Source: Leptofilum sp965223285 (lineage in GTDB: Bacteria; Chloroflexota; Anaerolineae; Promineifilales; Promineifilaceae). From it: a DNA stretch of 64,000 nt. The position numbers and the translations under genes are program-made. This document shows positions 51,032-59,478 of the stretch, piece after piece. Location of the stretch: NCBI RefSeq assembly GCF_965223285.1, contig NZ_OZ244997.1, positions 6,138,001 through 6,202,000 of the forward strand, in the 5' to 3' direction. How positions within the stretch are numbered: position 1 is the first letter of the stretch; every line of letters starts with the position of its first letter. The notes below the pieces were generated by a model. The model was not told where the DNA came from. It ran no database searches and saw nothing but the letters and a program-made list of their open reading frames with translations.

Positions 51032-52093
51032 TTAAATATCAATTTTGGGCAATTTAGCCTTTTCGCGAAGGAGGTGGCCGGGAAGGCCGGGACCTTGGTA
51101 GATGAGACTGGTGTAGAGCTGTACGAGGCTGGCTCCGGCGTCTAGCTTGGCCTGTACGTCAACGGCTGTGCGAATGCCGCCCACGCCAATGATGGGCAAT
51201 TTCCCGCTCGTCTGCCGCCAAATGTGTTGAATAATCTCGGTGCTTTGCTGGCACACAGGAAGGCCGCTTAGCCCGCCCGTCTCATTTTGTTTGGGGGAGC
51301 ACAAGCCGTCGCGGCGAATGGTGGTGTTGGTGGCGATGATGGCGTCGATTTTGTGGTTTTGAACGGCCGTTAAAATTTCATCTAGCTCATCCAAAGTCAA
51401 ATCCGGGGCAATTTTCACAAATAACGGCCGTTTCCCAATCTTATGCGCCTCCGCCAATGTTTCATTCTCCGCCGCCAGCGTCCCCAGCAGCTGACCCAAA
51501 TAATCCCCGCCCTGCAATTCCCGCAGCCCCGGCGTGTTCGGGGAGCTAATGTTTACTGCCAAATAATCGGCAAATGGATAGACCGCCTGCATCACCGTGA
51601 TGTAGTCGCTAGCCGCTTCCGCCAGCGGCGTCTCCTTTTGCTTGCCCAGGCTCACACCCAGGATGAAATCGTGTGGCTTTTCTGCCAATTTTCGCAAGCG
51701 AGGCAATGCCGCCTGCACGCCGCCGTTGGGGAAGCCCATCCGGTTGATAATCGCCCCATCTTCTGGTAAGCGAAAGATGCGCGGGCGGGGATTACCCACC
51801 TGCGGGCGCGGTGTCAGCGTGCCAACCTCAATATGCCCAAAGCCAAGCGCAGCCAAACCCGGCACCACGCGCACGTCCTTGTCGAAGCCGGCGGCCATGC
51901 CCAGCACGTTGGGGAAAGTTAACCCCGCGAATTCAACTGGGTTCTTGGGTAGATGGCCAGCGATTTTTTTGAGGAACGGCCGTCCCATCCCACCCTGAGC
52001 CAAAGCCAACAAAGAAAGCGTCCGCTCATGCACCGTTTCGGCATCCATGCGCCGCAAAATCGGGAACACAAATCGCTGATAAAAATTAGCCAA
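51032..52093 (-). CDS. pyrD: Dihydroorotate dehydrogenase (quinone), class 2
   Basis: A 353-residue FMN enzyme of pyrimidine synthesis. The N-terminal helical part (MANFYQRFVFPILRRMDAETVHERTLSLLALAQ region) is the membrane-associating extension of class 2. The barrel has GMAAGFDKDVRVVPGL, EVGTLTPRPQVGNPRPRIFRL and the active-site loop ISSPNTPGLRELQ. FMN-binding residues lie in GGLSGLPV and IGVGGIRTAVDV. It oxidises dihydroorotate with quinone. Its start overlaps the end of the upstream TfoX_C gene by 8 bases, so the two are coupled. Confidence 0.95.
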   Translation of the reverse strand: MANFYQRFVFPILRRMDAETVHERTLSLLALAQGGMGRPFLKKIAGHLPKNPVEFAGLTFPNVLGMAAGFDKDVRVVPGLAALGFGHIEVGTLTPRPQVGNPRPRIFRLPEDGAIINRMGFPNGGVQAALPRLRKLAEKPHDFILGVSLGKQKETPLAEAASDYITVMQAVYPFADYLAVNISSPNTPGLRELQGGDYLGQLLGTLAAENETLAEAHKIGKRPLFVKIAPDLTLDELDEILTAVQNHKIDAIIATNTTIRRDGLCSPKQNETGGLSGLPVCQQSTEIIQHIWRQTSGKLPIIGVGGIRTAVDVQAKLDAGASLVQLYTSLIYQGPGLPGHLLREKAKLPKIDI

Positions 52094-52352
52094 ACCGAAA
52101 ACTCTCCACGTCAGCTTGAAGTGCCTGTTTCACATCAGGGGGCACTTTGTTCCAGGGCATATCATGCAATGCGCCATAAAGTGCATAGAGCAAATTGAGG
52201 CTGGCGGGGTAGCCTTGCGCTTTTAGCAAGCAGTAAGCTGGCACAATCCCCATTTCTTCTAAATCTTGGCGGCTGTGTACGCTAATCTCTGCCAACCACT
52301 TGGTAGATTTTGGCCCAAGATTTAACAACGATTCCATTTCCGAACTTGCCAT
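52086..52352 (-). CDS. TfoX C-terminal-domain protein
   Basis: An 88-residue protein matching TfoX_C: LLNLGPKSTKWLAEISVHSRQDLEEMG (helix-hairpin-helix-like), SLNLLYALYGALHDMPWN. The N-terminal TfoX domain is absent. Stand-alone TfoX_C proteins are common and their role is not known; full-length TfoX regulates competence in some bacteria. It precedes pyrD with an 8-base overlap. An intrinsic terminator from lepA lies just upstream at 52369-52390. Confidence 0.9.
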   Translation of the reverse strand: MASSEMESLLNLGPKSTKWLAEISVHSRQDLEEMGIVPAYCLLKAQGYPASLNLLYALYGALHDMPWNKVPPDVKQALQADVESFRFG

Positions 52353-52368
52353 TGCCCCTCACAAAAAA

Positions 52369-52390
52369 GCCATCCCGCTGTGGAGATGGC
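52369..52390 (-). terminator. Intrinsic terminator of lepA
   Basis: GCCATC (52369-52374) and GATGGC (52385-52390) flank a 10-base loop, with an A-run on the plus strand left of the stem that reads as a T-run for the minus transcript. It is positioned 12 bases after the lepA stop. Confidence 0.85.
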
Positions 52391-52401
52391 CTATATCCAA
52401 C

Positions 52402-54207
52402 TTAATCATCGTTTAGCTGCAAAACAGCCATAAACGCTTCCTGTGGCACTTCCACCGTGCCAATCATCTTCATGCGTTTCTTGCCTTTCTTTTGTTTCTC
52501 CAGCAATTTGCGCTTTCGGCTAATATCACCACCGTAACATTTAGCCAAAACATCCTTGCGCATCGCTTTTACCGTGGCGCGACTAATGACACGCTTGCCG
52601 GTTGCCGCCTGAATTGGCACCTCAAACATCTGGCGCGGGATTTTCTTCTTCAAAGCGGTCACTAGCTTCTGTCCCCGATGGTATGCCATTTCTCGATGCA
52701 CAATCATCGCCAGCGCATCCACCGGCTGTTTGTTCACCAATACTTCCAGCTTCACCAAATCAGAGGCACGGTACCCAGCCGCCTCATAATCCATCGAGGC
52801 GTAGCCGCGCGTACCACTCTTGAGCTTGTCATAGAAGTCAATGATGATTTCTGCCAATGGGATGTCGAATTTAAGTACCACGCGGCCCGGCGCAGGATAT
52901 TCTTGCCCCACAAATTCACCCCGCCGCTTAATGACCAAATCCATCACCACCCCATAATATTCATCTGGCGTGAAGATTTGCACATGCATCCACGGCTCAC
53001 GAATCTCTTCAATTTGCCCTTCGTCAGGCAGTTCAGCGGGGCTATCCACGATGATCTCTTCACCCGTGTGCGCCATCTTCACTTCATAACGTACGCTGGG
53101 CGCAGTGGCTACCAGATCCAGATCATATTCGCGCTCTAATCGCTCTTGAATGATTTCCATATGGAACAGCCCTAAAAAGCCGCAACGAAACCCAAAATTG
53201 AGGGCATCAGATGTTTCTTGTTCGTACACTAAGGCGGCGTCGTTCAGTTGCAGCCGCTCTAATGCTTCTTTCAAGAGGGCGTAATCTTCCCCTTCGGTGG
53301 GATAAAACCCAGCAAACACCATGGGCTTGACTGCCTGATAACCGGGCCAGGGGGATTCGGCCGTGCGATCCCGCAGTGTAATCGTGTCGCCAACGCGGCA
53401 TTCCCGCACCGTTTTAAGGCCAGTGGCAATGTAGCCCACTTCACCCGCAGAGAGTGAATCTACTGGCTTCATGGCTGGGGCGAAAACGCCAATTTCGATG
53501 GGCTCAACCGTCACGTCGTTGGACATCATCTGAATCCAGGTGCGCTTGTTTAGCTTACCTTCAAAAACCCGCACATAGGCAATCACACCTTTGTAAGAAT
53601 CGTAATGGGAGTCGAAAACCAACGCCCGTAGCGGTGCCTCGGTGTCGATTGTGGGCGGCGGCACGCGCTCAACCACAGCCTCCAGCACTTGTTGGATGTT
53701 GGTCCCCGTTTTGGCACTAATTGGAATCACGTCTTCTGCTGGTAAGCCAATGATATTTTCGATCTCTTCGGCCACATCTTCGGGCATTGCTGCTGGAAGA
53801 TCAATTTTGTTAACTACGGGGATAATTTCCAGATCAGATTCAAGTGCCAGGTAAAGGTTGGCCAACGTTTGGGCCTCGATGCCTTGTGTGGCATCTACAA
53901 CCAGCAAAGCTCCCTCACAGCCTTGCAAGGCGCGGCTGACTTCATAACCAAAATCGACGTGGCCGGGGGTGTCGATGAGGTTCATGATGTATTCCTGGCC
54001 ATCTTTAGCGGTGTAGGTCATGCGCACGGCCGAGGCCTTGATTGTTACGCCTTTTTCCCGCTCAAGATCCATGCTGTCGAGCACTTGCTCTTGCATTTCA
54101 CGTTCGGTGAGGGTGCCGGTTTCTTGCAGCAAGCGGTCGGCCAAGGTTGATTTCCCATGATCAATATGGGCAATGATACAAAAGTTGCGAATGTTGCTCT
54201 GTGTCAT
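52402..54207 (-). CDS. lepA: Elongation factor 4 (LepA)
   Basis: A 601-residue translational GTPase of normal length. G1 is AHIDHGKSTLADRLL, G2 includes VTIKASAVRM, G3 is DTPGHVDFGYEV, G4 is NKIDLPAA, and G5 is SAKTG. Domain II and the EF-G-like domains follow, and the LepA-specific C-terminal domain ends VLKFDIPLAEIIIDFYDKLKSGTRGYAS through AKCYGGDISRKRKLLEKQKKGKKRM. It acts on ribosomes during translation. This 2.5-kb stretch has no ACGGCCGT copy, probably because its codon sequence is constrained, so absence of the palindrome alone does not prove foreign origin. Confidence 0.97.
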   Translation of the reverse strand: MTQSNIRNFCIIAHIDHGKSTLADRLLQETGTLTEREMQEQVLDSMDLEREKGVTIKASAVRMTYTAKDGQEYIMNLIDTPGHVDFGYEVSRALQGCEGALLVVDATQGIEAQTLANLYLALESDLEIIPVVNKIDLPAAMPEDVAEEIENIIGLPAEDVIPISAKTGTNIQQVLEAVVERVPPPTIDTEAPLRALVFDSHYDSYKGVIAYVRVFEGKLNKRTWIQMMSNDVTVEPIEIGVFAPAMKPVDSLSAGEVGYIATGLKTVRECRVGDTITLRDRTAESPWPGYQAVKPMVFAGFYPTEGEDYALLKEALERLQLNDAALVYEQETSDALNFGFRCGFLGLFHMEIIQERLEREYDLDLVATAPSVRYEVKMAHTGEEIIVDSPAELPDEGQIEEIREPWMHVQIFTPDEYYGVVMDLVIKRRGEFVGQEYPAPGRVVLKFDIPLAEIIIDFYDKLKSGTRGYASMDYEAAGYRASDLVKLEVLVNKQPVDALAMIVHREMAYHRGQKLVTALKKKIPRQMFEVPIQAATGKRVISRATVKAMRKDVLAKCYGGDISRKRKLLEKQKKGKKRMKMIGTVEVPQEAFMAVLQLNDD

Positions 54208-54363
54208 ATGTGCAAGTGGCCGTCGTCAAATAAATTAGCGGAATGATGCGGACGGCTTAAAGTAAGCGGCCACTTTATCCGGAAAGTTCTTGTTGGCCGC
54301 TTACTAAGTATATCAAAACGGCGTATTTGCGGTAGAATAGCTAAAAGTTTTGCGAGGTTTTAT

Positions 54364-54861
54364 ATGAGTCCACATGATGAAACGGCCGATCCGCTGCAAC
54401 CACACAGCCATGAGCCAAATCCTGCCCCGCCAACAGATGATCCAAATTTTAAGTTGATATTGGGAAACGGCCGTTCCCAAACCATCACCGTACAAGATCT
54501 ACAGCAGCTCCCGGTAACCTCCGTATCAAACTGTTTCATCGTTTCGACCGGACACGGCACGTCTGGCCCATTTACCTTTACTGGCACCACCCTTCTGGAT
54601 TTTGTGACCCACTTTTACCAGGAAAGCTGGTCTGAGCTAGAAGTTGTGAGTGCCGATGGTTTCGGCAATCGCGTTTTCGTTCAGGAACTGCATCAGCCAG
54701 ACCCGGCTGGTCCTATCTTGCTGGCGTATGAGATGAACGGTGAGGCTCTTACCCGTGAACAAGGGCTGGTACGCATGATTGTACCCAGCGAAAAAGATGA
54801 TGCGCTGCGGCAGGTGAAGTGGGTGGGACGTGTGAAGATGGTGGGTGAGAAACGGCCGTAA
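54364..54861 (+). CDS. Molybdopterin-oxidoreductase-fold protein (sulfite oxidase-like), no cofactor cysteine
   Basis: A 165-residue protein with an unordered proline-rich start (about 1-30). The rest, with FKLILGNGRSQTITVQDLQQLP and FTFTGTTLLDFVTHFY, resembles the SUOX/YedY fold (oxidoreductase molybdopterin-binding domain). The sequence LLAYEMNGEALTREQGLVRMIVPSEKDDALRQVKWVGRV (region about 119-157) matches the family's end. The molybdenum-ligating cysteine expected in YedY-type proteins appears as NCFIVSTG, which is a possible but weak candidate. No transmembrane segment. Function unknown. Confidence 0.75.
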   Translation: MSPHDETADPLQPHSHEPNPAPPTDDPNFKLILGNGRSQTITVQDLQQLPVTSVSNCFIVSTGHGTSGPFTFTGTTLLDFVTHFYQESWSELEVVSADGFGNRVFVQELHQPDPAGPILLAYEMNGEALTREQGLVRMIVPSEKDDALRQVKWVGRVKMVGEKRP

Positions 54862-54865
54862 AAAA

Positions 54866-54890
54866 AGCCCTGGCAAAGTTACCAAGGCTT
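54866..54890 (-). terminator. Terminator-like hairpin between convergent genes
   Basis: AGCCcTGG / CCAaGGCT around an 8-base loop, with six A on the left (T-run for the minus strand). It lies between the sulfite oxidase-like gene and the DJ-1-like gene and suits the latter. Confidence 0.7.
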
Positions 54891-54916
54891 CTCATACTTC
54901 CAATTAAAACAAACAG

Positions 54917-55396
54917 CTAAGATGCGTAAACAAATCGCTCAGTTAAGGACTTCACGAAATCTTCAAGCCCCTGCTCACCTCGCTTTTGTAACGTCAGCCG
55001 ATCCGAGCAAACCTGCTTGACATCTTTAGCCAAATGTTTGTTGCTATTCGTTACCGCAACACGGCCACAACCGGTATTAAACTCCATCAGCAAGGATTTC
55101 ACCCGAGCATCCCGGCGCAAAACATCGCCATTCCGCCCACCGGAGGGCAAAATCAACAGGCAGTCATCCCCGGAAGGATCAAAAGGTTTATCGGCCAGAG
55201 CATAATCTGCTTTCAAGCCAACACCTTGCCGACTGTAAACTAGTTTGTCAAACAAGCTCACACTTTTTATAGACAACCCGGCCTGACGGAAATTGTGCAA
55301 GAAGTAGATGACCTCTAATTCGTCAAATCCATCCCCAATAAGAATATAACTTTGTGATCGTTTCTTTTTGCCGTTTCGATAAGGTAAAGACATCAT
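54917..55396 (-). CDS. DJ-1/PfpI-fold protein lacking the usual nucleophile cysteine
   Basis: A 159-residue protein. The fold pattern is clear: SYILIGDGFDELEVIYFLHNF, KSVSLFDKLV, and CLLILPSGGRNGDVLRRDARV, followed by GRVAVTNSNKHLAKD. In DJ-1/PfpI proteins the last position carries a nucleophilic cysteine (AICAGP-type); here it is VTNSNKH, so no such residue. It may therefore be a binding or regulatory member. It lies downstream of the small peptide gene on the same strand (about 75 bases), with a probable shared transcript. The gene neighbourhood suggests a link to the peptide. Confidence 0.78.
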   Translation of the reverse strand: MMSLPYRNGKKKRSQSYILIGDGFDELEVIYFLHNFRQAGLSIKSVSLFDKLVYSRQGVGLKADYALADKPFDPSGDDCLLILPSGGRNGDVLRRDARVKSLLMEFNTGCGRVAVTNSNKHLAKDVKQVCSDRLTLQKRGEQGLEDFVKSLTERFVYAS

Positions 55397-55470
55397 GCTC
55401 CTCGTGTTGCCAACAACTCACAAGGTCGTGGCTACCATGTTAAATAGAGGATTCTCAAAAATATTTTGGG

Positions 55471-55650
55471 TTAAATCCCCCCAGTGCAGACACCACCGCT
55501 ACCGACGCAATACCGCATCATAGATGCGCCTGCTAATTCGATTCCCCCAGCTTGGGCAACGGCCGAAAACACAATGAAAGTGAGTAAGGCAAGAACGACC
55601 ATCACGAGAATTACAAAAGCTAGCTTATTTTGTTCAATTACAGAAAACAT
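55471..55650 (-). CDS. Small membrane peptide with two C-terminal cysteines (59 residues)
   Basis: The start is the ATG at 55650, preceded at optimum spacing by GGAGG, among the strongest ribosome sites in the window. A cytoplasmic N-terminus (9 residues) precedes one hydrophobic helix (about 10-33, ending in AVAQA, a possible signal-peptidase site). Then comes the short tail GGIELAGASMMRYCVGSGGV and the final residues CTGGI (Cys48 and Cys55). It could release a 24-26-residue, cysteine-bearing peptide. This resembles a peptide pheromone or bacteriocin precursor but no maturation enzyme is adjacent. It is divergent from the HTH-NB-ARC gene at 55880. Confidence 0.7.
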   Translation of the reverse strand: MFSVIEQNKLAFVILVMVVLALLTFIVFSAVAQAGGIELAGASMMRYCVGSGGVCTGGI

Positions 55651-55879
55651 GGAAACCTCCTCTCCAAAAAAGTTGTGATAAGCTAAATAAAGAATCACTT
55701 ATTCATACCAAAGCGAATCCAAGCCAACGTTATCAGTCATTAAGCACAATTGGCTACAAAATAGCTTCAATATGACTTCAACCCCCCTGCAAAAAAACGC
55801 TTAAAGTGTGTAAGATAGCAAGTAAACGTGTGGAAATTGAGAGATAAAGTCTAAAATAGGAAACCTTTTAGGGAATATA

Positions 55880-57304
55880 GTGAGGGATCTGGTGATAAAT
55901 TCTGATGATGTTTTAATCGCCCTACGCCTCTGGCACGGAGGGGATGCGCCCCATTGGCCAATGGCGAATCTTCGTTTGGGTTTGGCATTAGCTCAAGATG
56001 AAGATGACTACGGCACCTTGGCAGAGACGGGTAGGGCAGCAAACAATCGTGCTGTGCTGAGCTTTGGGTTAGATCAATTACGCAGAGCCTCTCCAGAGGC
56101 TGAGGAACTATTAAGAGAACGGTTTGAGCACAGGCGGGATGTGCTAACAGTAGCCAACCGCTTAAATATCTCCGAGTCAACCCTTTACTATCGTCAACGG
56201 CAGGCAATCTCTCATCTAACTGATATTCTTAATCAGCAAGAGAGTTTAGCCAGCAGCGACTGGCGCAACACAATGGAAACGCGCTTGAGTATCCCTTCAT
56301 ATGAGGCATTAGTAGGCATAGGGGAAGCGGAAGAATTGCTTAAAGGCGCACTATTTCTGGATGATGAACATTTTATCATCTCAATTGACGGTATTGGCGG
56401 GTTAGGAAAAACTGCCCTGGCAGACTATTTAGCTCGGCAAATAATCTCAACCACACGATTTGATGAAATTGCCTGGGTAACGGCAAAGCACACGCATTTG
56501 TCTATGCTGGGACGGTTGCAAATTGAAAGCGGCCGTCCTGCCCTCACGTTGCCTTTGCTAATCGAGCGACTCTGCAACCAGTTTGGCTTGGATGACAATC
56601 CAAATCTGACCCATTTGCAAAGGCAACGCTTGCTGTACAGGTTCATCAAAGAACGGCGTTGCCTGATCATTATCGACAATCTGGAAACAGTAGCGGATTA
56701 TCAAACGCTCATCCCGGAGCTAAAAAAGTGGCAAAATCCTTCAAAATTTTTGCTTACTTCTAGAATACGCCTTCTCTCGGAACCCGGTATCTTTTCTTAT
56801 TCCCATAAAGAGCTTAATCAACAAGCGGCATTGCAACTGGTCCGTCAAGAGGCAAAGCGAGGGGGATTTAAAGATTTAACCAGCGCACCTGATAAAGAGG
56901 TTATCAAAATATACAAAATTGTGGGGGGTAATCCATTAGCCCTCAAACTAATTATTGGGCAGCTGCGCTTTTATTCTTTGGTTGACGTCTTGAATCGCTT
57001 TGCTGCAAATCGGCCAACTGAAACCAACGAGGGGATTTTTGACTATATCTTCCGCGAAATTTGGGAATCGCTTGACAATGAAAGCAAAACTGTCCTAGTT
57101 AGCCTGACACAAGCAGGAGAATCCGGTTTTACGCTGGATCATTTGGTGGCGGTCTCAGAATTACCAGAAACGGCCGTTTATAATAGCCTAACTGGTTTAG
57201 TCGTATCATCCTTGGTAGACATTGCTGGCACCTTGTTAGAAAGACGCTATCGTTTGCACCGACTGACAGAAATTTTTCTCTTGCGGATGATAGAGGGGGA
57301 ATAA
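55880..57304 (+). CDS. STAND ATPase: HTH + NB-ARC
   Basis: A 474-residue protein starting at GTG 55880 with AGGGA upstream. The first 110 residues carry a helix-turn-helix, RRDVLTVANRLNISESTLYYR. The NB-ARC ATPase has Walker A in SIDGIGGLGKTALADYL (about 166-182), Walker B in CLIIIDNLE, sensor FLLTSR, and the GNPLALKLI motif. C-terminal winged-helix-like NB-ARC subdomains end the protein. STAND proteins use nucleotide binding to switch between inactive and oligomeric states. The TPR sensor follows as a separate gene whose ATG overlaps the stop by one base. It is divergent from the peptide and DJ-1-like genes. Confidence 0.9.
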   Translation: MRDLVINSDDVLIALRLWHGGDAPHWPMANLRLGLALAQDEDDYGTLAETGRAANNRAVLSFGLDQLRRASPEAEELLRERFEHRRDVLTVANRLNISESTLYYRQRQAISHLTDILNQQESLASSDWRNTMETRLSIPSYEALVGIGEAEELLKGALFLDDEHFIISIDGIGGLGKTALADYLARQIISTTRFDEIAWVTAKHTHLSMLGRLQIESGRPALTLPLLIERLCNQFGLDDNPNLTHLQRQRLLYRFIKERRCLIIIDNLETVADYQTLIPELKKWQNPSKFLLTSRIRLLSEPGIFSYSHKELNQQAALQLVRQEAKRGGFKDLTSAPDKEVIKIYKIVGGNPLALKLIIGQLRFYSLVDVLNRFAANRPTETNEGIFDYIFREIWESLDNESKTVLVSLTQAGESGFTLDHLVAVSELPETAVYNSLTGLVVSSLVDIAGTLLERRYRLHRLTEIFLLRMIEGE

Positions 57305-58509
57305 TGGTTGCCTCAGTTGCAATAACTGATCAAGCACGGTGGCGAACTGTACTTGAGCAACAAAAAGTTGCCAACGCGCAACGCTGGCTTACGATTTTGG
57401 AATATAGCAACGAGCCAAAAAAGTTAGTTCAAGAAGATTACGATAATTTTCTAAGGGCACTAGAAACAACCCTGCAGAAACCGAAAACATTTGATATTGC
57501 TTACAGTCTTTACCAATTACTTTATCCAATTGTATTTGGGTATGCAGATTGGGATCGCTGGCTTGTTTATTCACGCCAGGCACTTCATACAAGCCAGCTT
57601 CTTCACATGCAAGATCGTGAAGCCCTTTTACTAGAAAAGGCTGGCGATATTCTTTATCACAAAGGAGATTTAAAAGCATCTGAGGCGAGCTACTTCAAAG
57701 CCAGTCAAATCTATGAAGGTTCAGCAAATCCAACATACTATTATCGCACATTAGCCATGCTTGCTACTTTGAAAGATATACAGGGCGAAGTGGAAGAAGG
57801 GATTAAACTTTGTCAGAAAGCTGAAACGTTAGCAGAGGCGTCTGGGAATAAATTGGCAATAGCACATGCAAATCTTAACCTCTCAAACATTTATCGAAGA
57901 ATTCGAAATTGGGAAAAGGCGCAAGAATCAGCCCAAAAAGCCTTTGATCTTTATCAAGGTTTAGATCTCTCTACATTTCTTACAAAAGCATCTATAACCT
58001 TAATTTTAACCTGGGCTGAAACAGGCGAATGGAGCAAAGTTGGCCAACTTTCAAATGATTTGATTACGGTTTTAAATTCAACTGGTGATGTACATAATTT
58101 AAGCCAACTAAAAAATAATTTGGGTATTTTGGCTTTTGGTCAAGGGAATTACAAAATGGCCGAGGCCACGTGGCAGGAAGCATTACAATTATTGTCCCAG
58201 ATACAGGAGCCAACGGAGTTGGCGGGCATATATAACAATTTGGGAATGGTTTACACAAAGATGGCGGAGTGGGAAACGGCCGAAGAAATGCTGCTTAAAG
58301 CAATTACAGCATATCGTCGGTTTGGGGATTTGTTTAACTGGGCCAATTCTTTAGACAATCTGGCAGACTTGTATGAAGCACGTGGACAAACGGCCGAATT
58401 TGAACAAACTTTGCAGGAAGCTATAGCTGGTTTGCAGGTTCTTAAAGATACGCCACATGCCCGTGAACTATTGGAATATATGCAAAAAAGATTGCCTACT
58501 AACCAATAA
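57304..58509 (+). CDS. TPR-repeat protein coupled to the STAND ATPase
   Basis: A 401-residue protein made mostly of tetratricopeptide repeats, e.g. ALLLEKAGDILYHKGDLKASEASY, IAHANLNLSNIYRRIRNWEKAQESA, and LAGIYNNLGMVYTKMAEWETAEEML. TPR or similar superhelices usually form the C-terminal ligand-sensing part of STAND proteins; here the ATPase and sensor are split between two genes whose stop and start overlap (TAATG). It may recognise a peptide, as in RRNPP regulators, but that is inference. No membrane segment. Confidence 0.9.
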   Translation: MVASVAITDQARWRTVLEQQKVANAQRWLTILEYSNEPKKLVQEDYDNFLRALETTLQKPKTFDIAYSLYQLLYPIVFGYADWDRWLVYSRQALHTSQLLHMQDREALLLEKAGDILYHKGDLKASEASYFKASQIYEGSANPTYYYRTLAMLATLKDIQGEVEEGIKLCQKAETLAEASGNKLAIAHANLNLSNIYRRIRNWEKAQESAQKAFDLYQGLDLSTFLTKASITLILTWAETGEWSKVGQLSNDLITVLNSTGDVHNLSQLKNNLGILAFGQGNYKMAEATWQEALQLLSQIQEPTELAGIYNNLGMVYTKMAEWETAEEMLLKAITAYRRFGDLFNWANSLDNLADLYEARGQTAEFEQTLQEAIAGLQVLKDTPHARELLEYMQKRLPTNQ

Positions 58510-58689
58510 TCGCACCATATAATTAGCAAAATTCCACTGATCTTCTAAAAAAAGAGCCTCAATTAAAGCTGCTTTGCAGGTGTTTTGCAGTCCATTTCAG
58601 GGCCATTCCATGCCCATATGCTACTATGTTTTCAACGTTGGCGAGTATACACTGATCACATCTATCTACGAATTTATGTAAAGTTAGCT

Positions 58690-59478
58690 ATGTCATCAAA
58701 TCTACCATCACCCAATCCCTATGCCCAACAATTGGAAACAATTGGTTTTTTGGCTACCGGCATTGCCCACGATTTTAGCAATTTACTCACCAGCATCGTT
58801 GGCCAAACATCTTTGGCTTTAGCAACCTTGCCTCAAGACAATGTGGCTCGATCGCACATTGAAAAAGCAATGCAAGCGGCTGAATTTGCAGCAGAGCTCA
58901 CGCGACAACTGCTTACTTACGCCAACTCAGAAGACGCACCAGATGAATTAATAGATTTGAATCAGTTGGTTAATGACAACATTAGCTTGCTCAACACAAT
59001 TTTACTCAAAAGCGTATCTTTACAGCTTGATTTAGCAAACAGTCTGCCGCCCATTGAAGCTCGGCGAGCACATATTCAGCAAATCGTTATGAACTTGCTC
59101 ATTAACGCTGCGGAGTCAATTGAGGATGGCAAAGGGATTGTGTTATTGCGAACGGGGTTGGAAACTATTTGTGACAATGAGAAGCGGTACAGTTTTGTAA
59201 ACGGCCGTTCTCCCGTCCCTGGTCCCTGTATTTATTTACAAATTACCGACACCGGCTGTGGGATGACCCGGCAACAGCTACAAAAAATCTTCTCCCCTTT
59301 CTACACAACAAAGCCAACTGGACGCGGACTCGGCCTTTCAACAGTTTTAGATCTTGTTGGCTTTTACCAAGGGGGCATTACCGTGGAAAGCCAAACAGAT
59401 TTAGGCACAACTTTCTGCGTTTTTTTGCCGCTGCCCTCTCAATTGGGCTTGATGCCCAAGCAGACATTGCTGCACTAA
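58690..59478 (+). CDS. NtrB-like cytoplasmic histidine kinase
   Basis: A 262-residue kinase from the ATG at 58690. The H-box is GIAHDFSNLLTSIVGQ (phosphorylated histidine near residue 27). The HATPase_c domain has the N box MNLLINAAESIED, G1 ITDTGCGMT and G2 GRGLGLSTVLDLVG. Sensor domains and membrane helices are missing, so input must come from elsewhere. The ancestral partner is not adjacent; it lies after the STAND/TPR genes, about 180 bases away. It ends 4 bases past the stop of the convergent tlyA gene. Confidence 0.92.
   Translation: MSSNLPSPNPYAQQLETIGFLATGIAHDFSNLLTSIVGQTSLALATLPQDNVARSHIEKAMQAAEFAAELTRQLLTYANSEDAPDELIDLNQLVNDNISLLNTILLKSVSLQLDLANSLPPIEARRAHIQQIVMNLLINAAESIEDGKGIVLLRTGLETICDNEKRYSFVNGRSPVPGPCIYLQITDTGCGMTRQQLQKIFSPFYTTKPTGRGLGLSTVLDLVGFYQGGITVESQTDLGTTFCVFLPLPSQLGLMPKQTLLH

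Noticed and set aside
51980..54466. lepA stretch as foreign because it lacks the palindrome
   Set aside because: LepA is a conserved housekeeping gene and codon constraint explains the absence.
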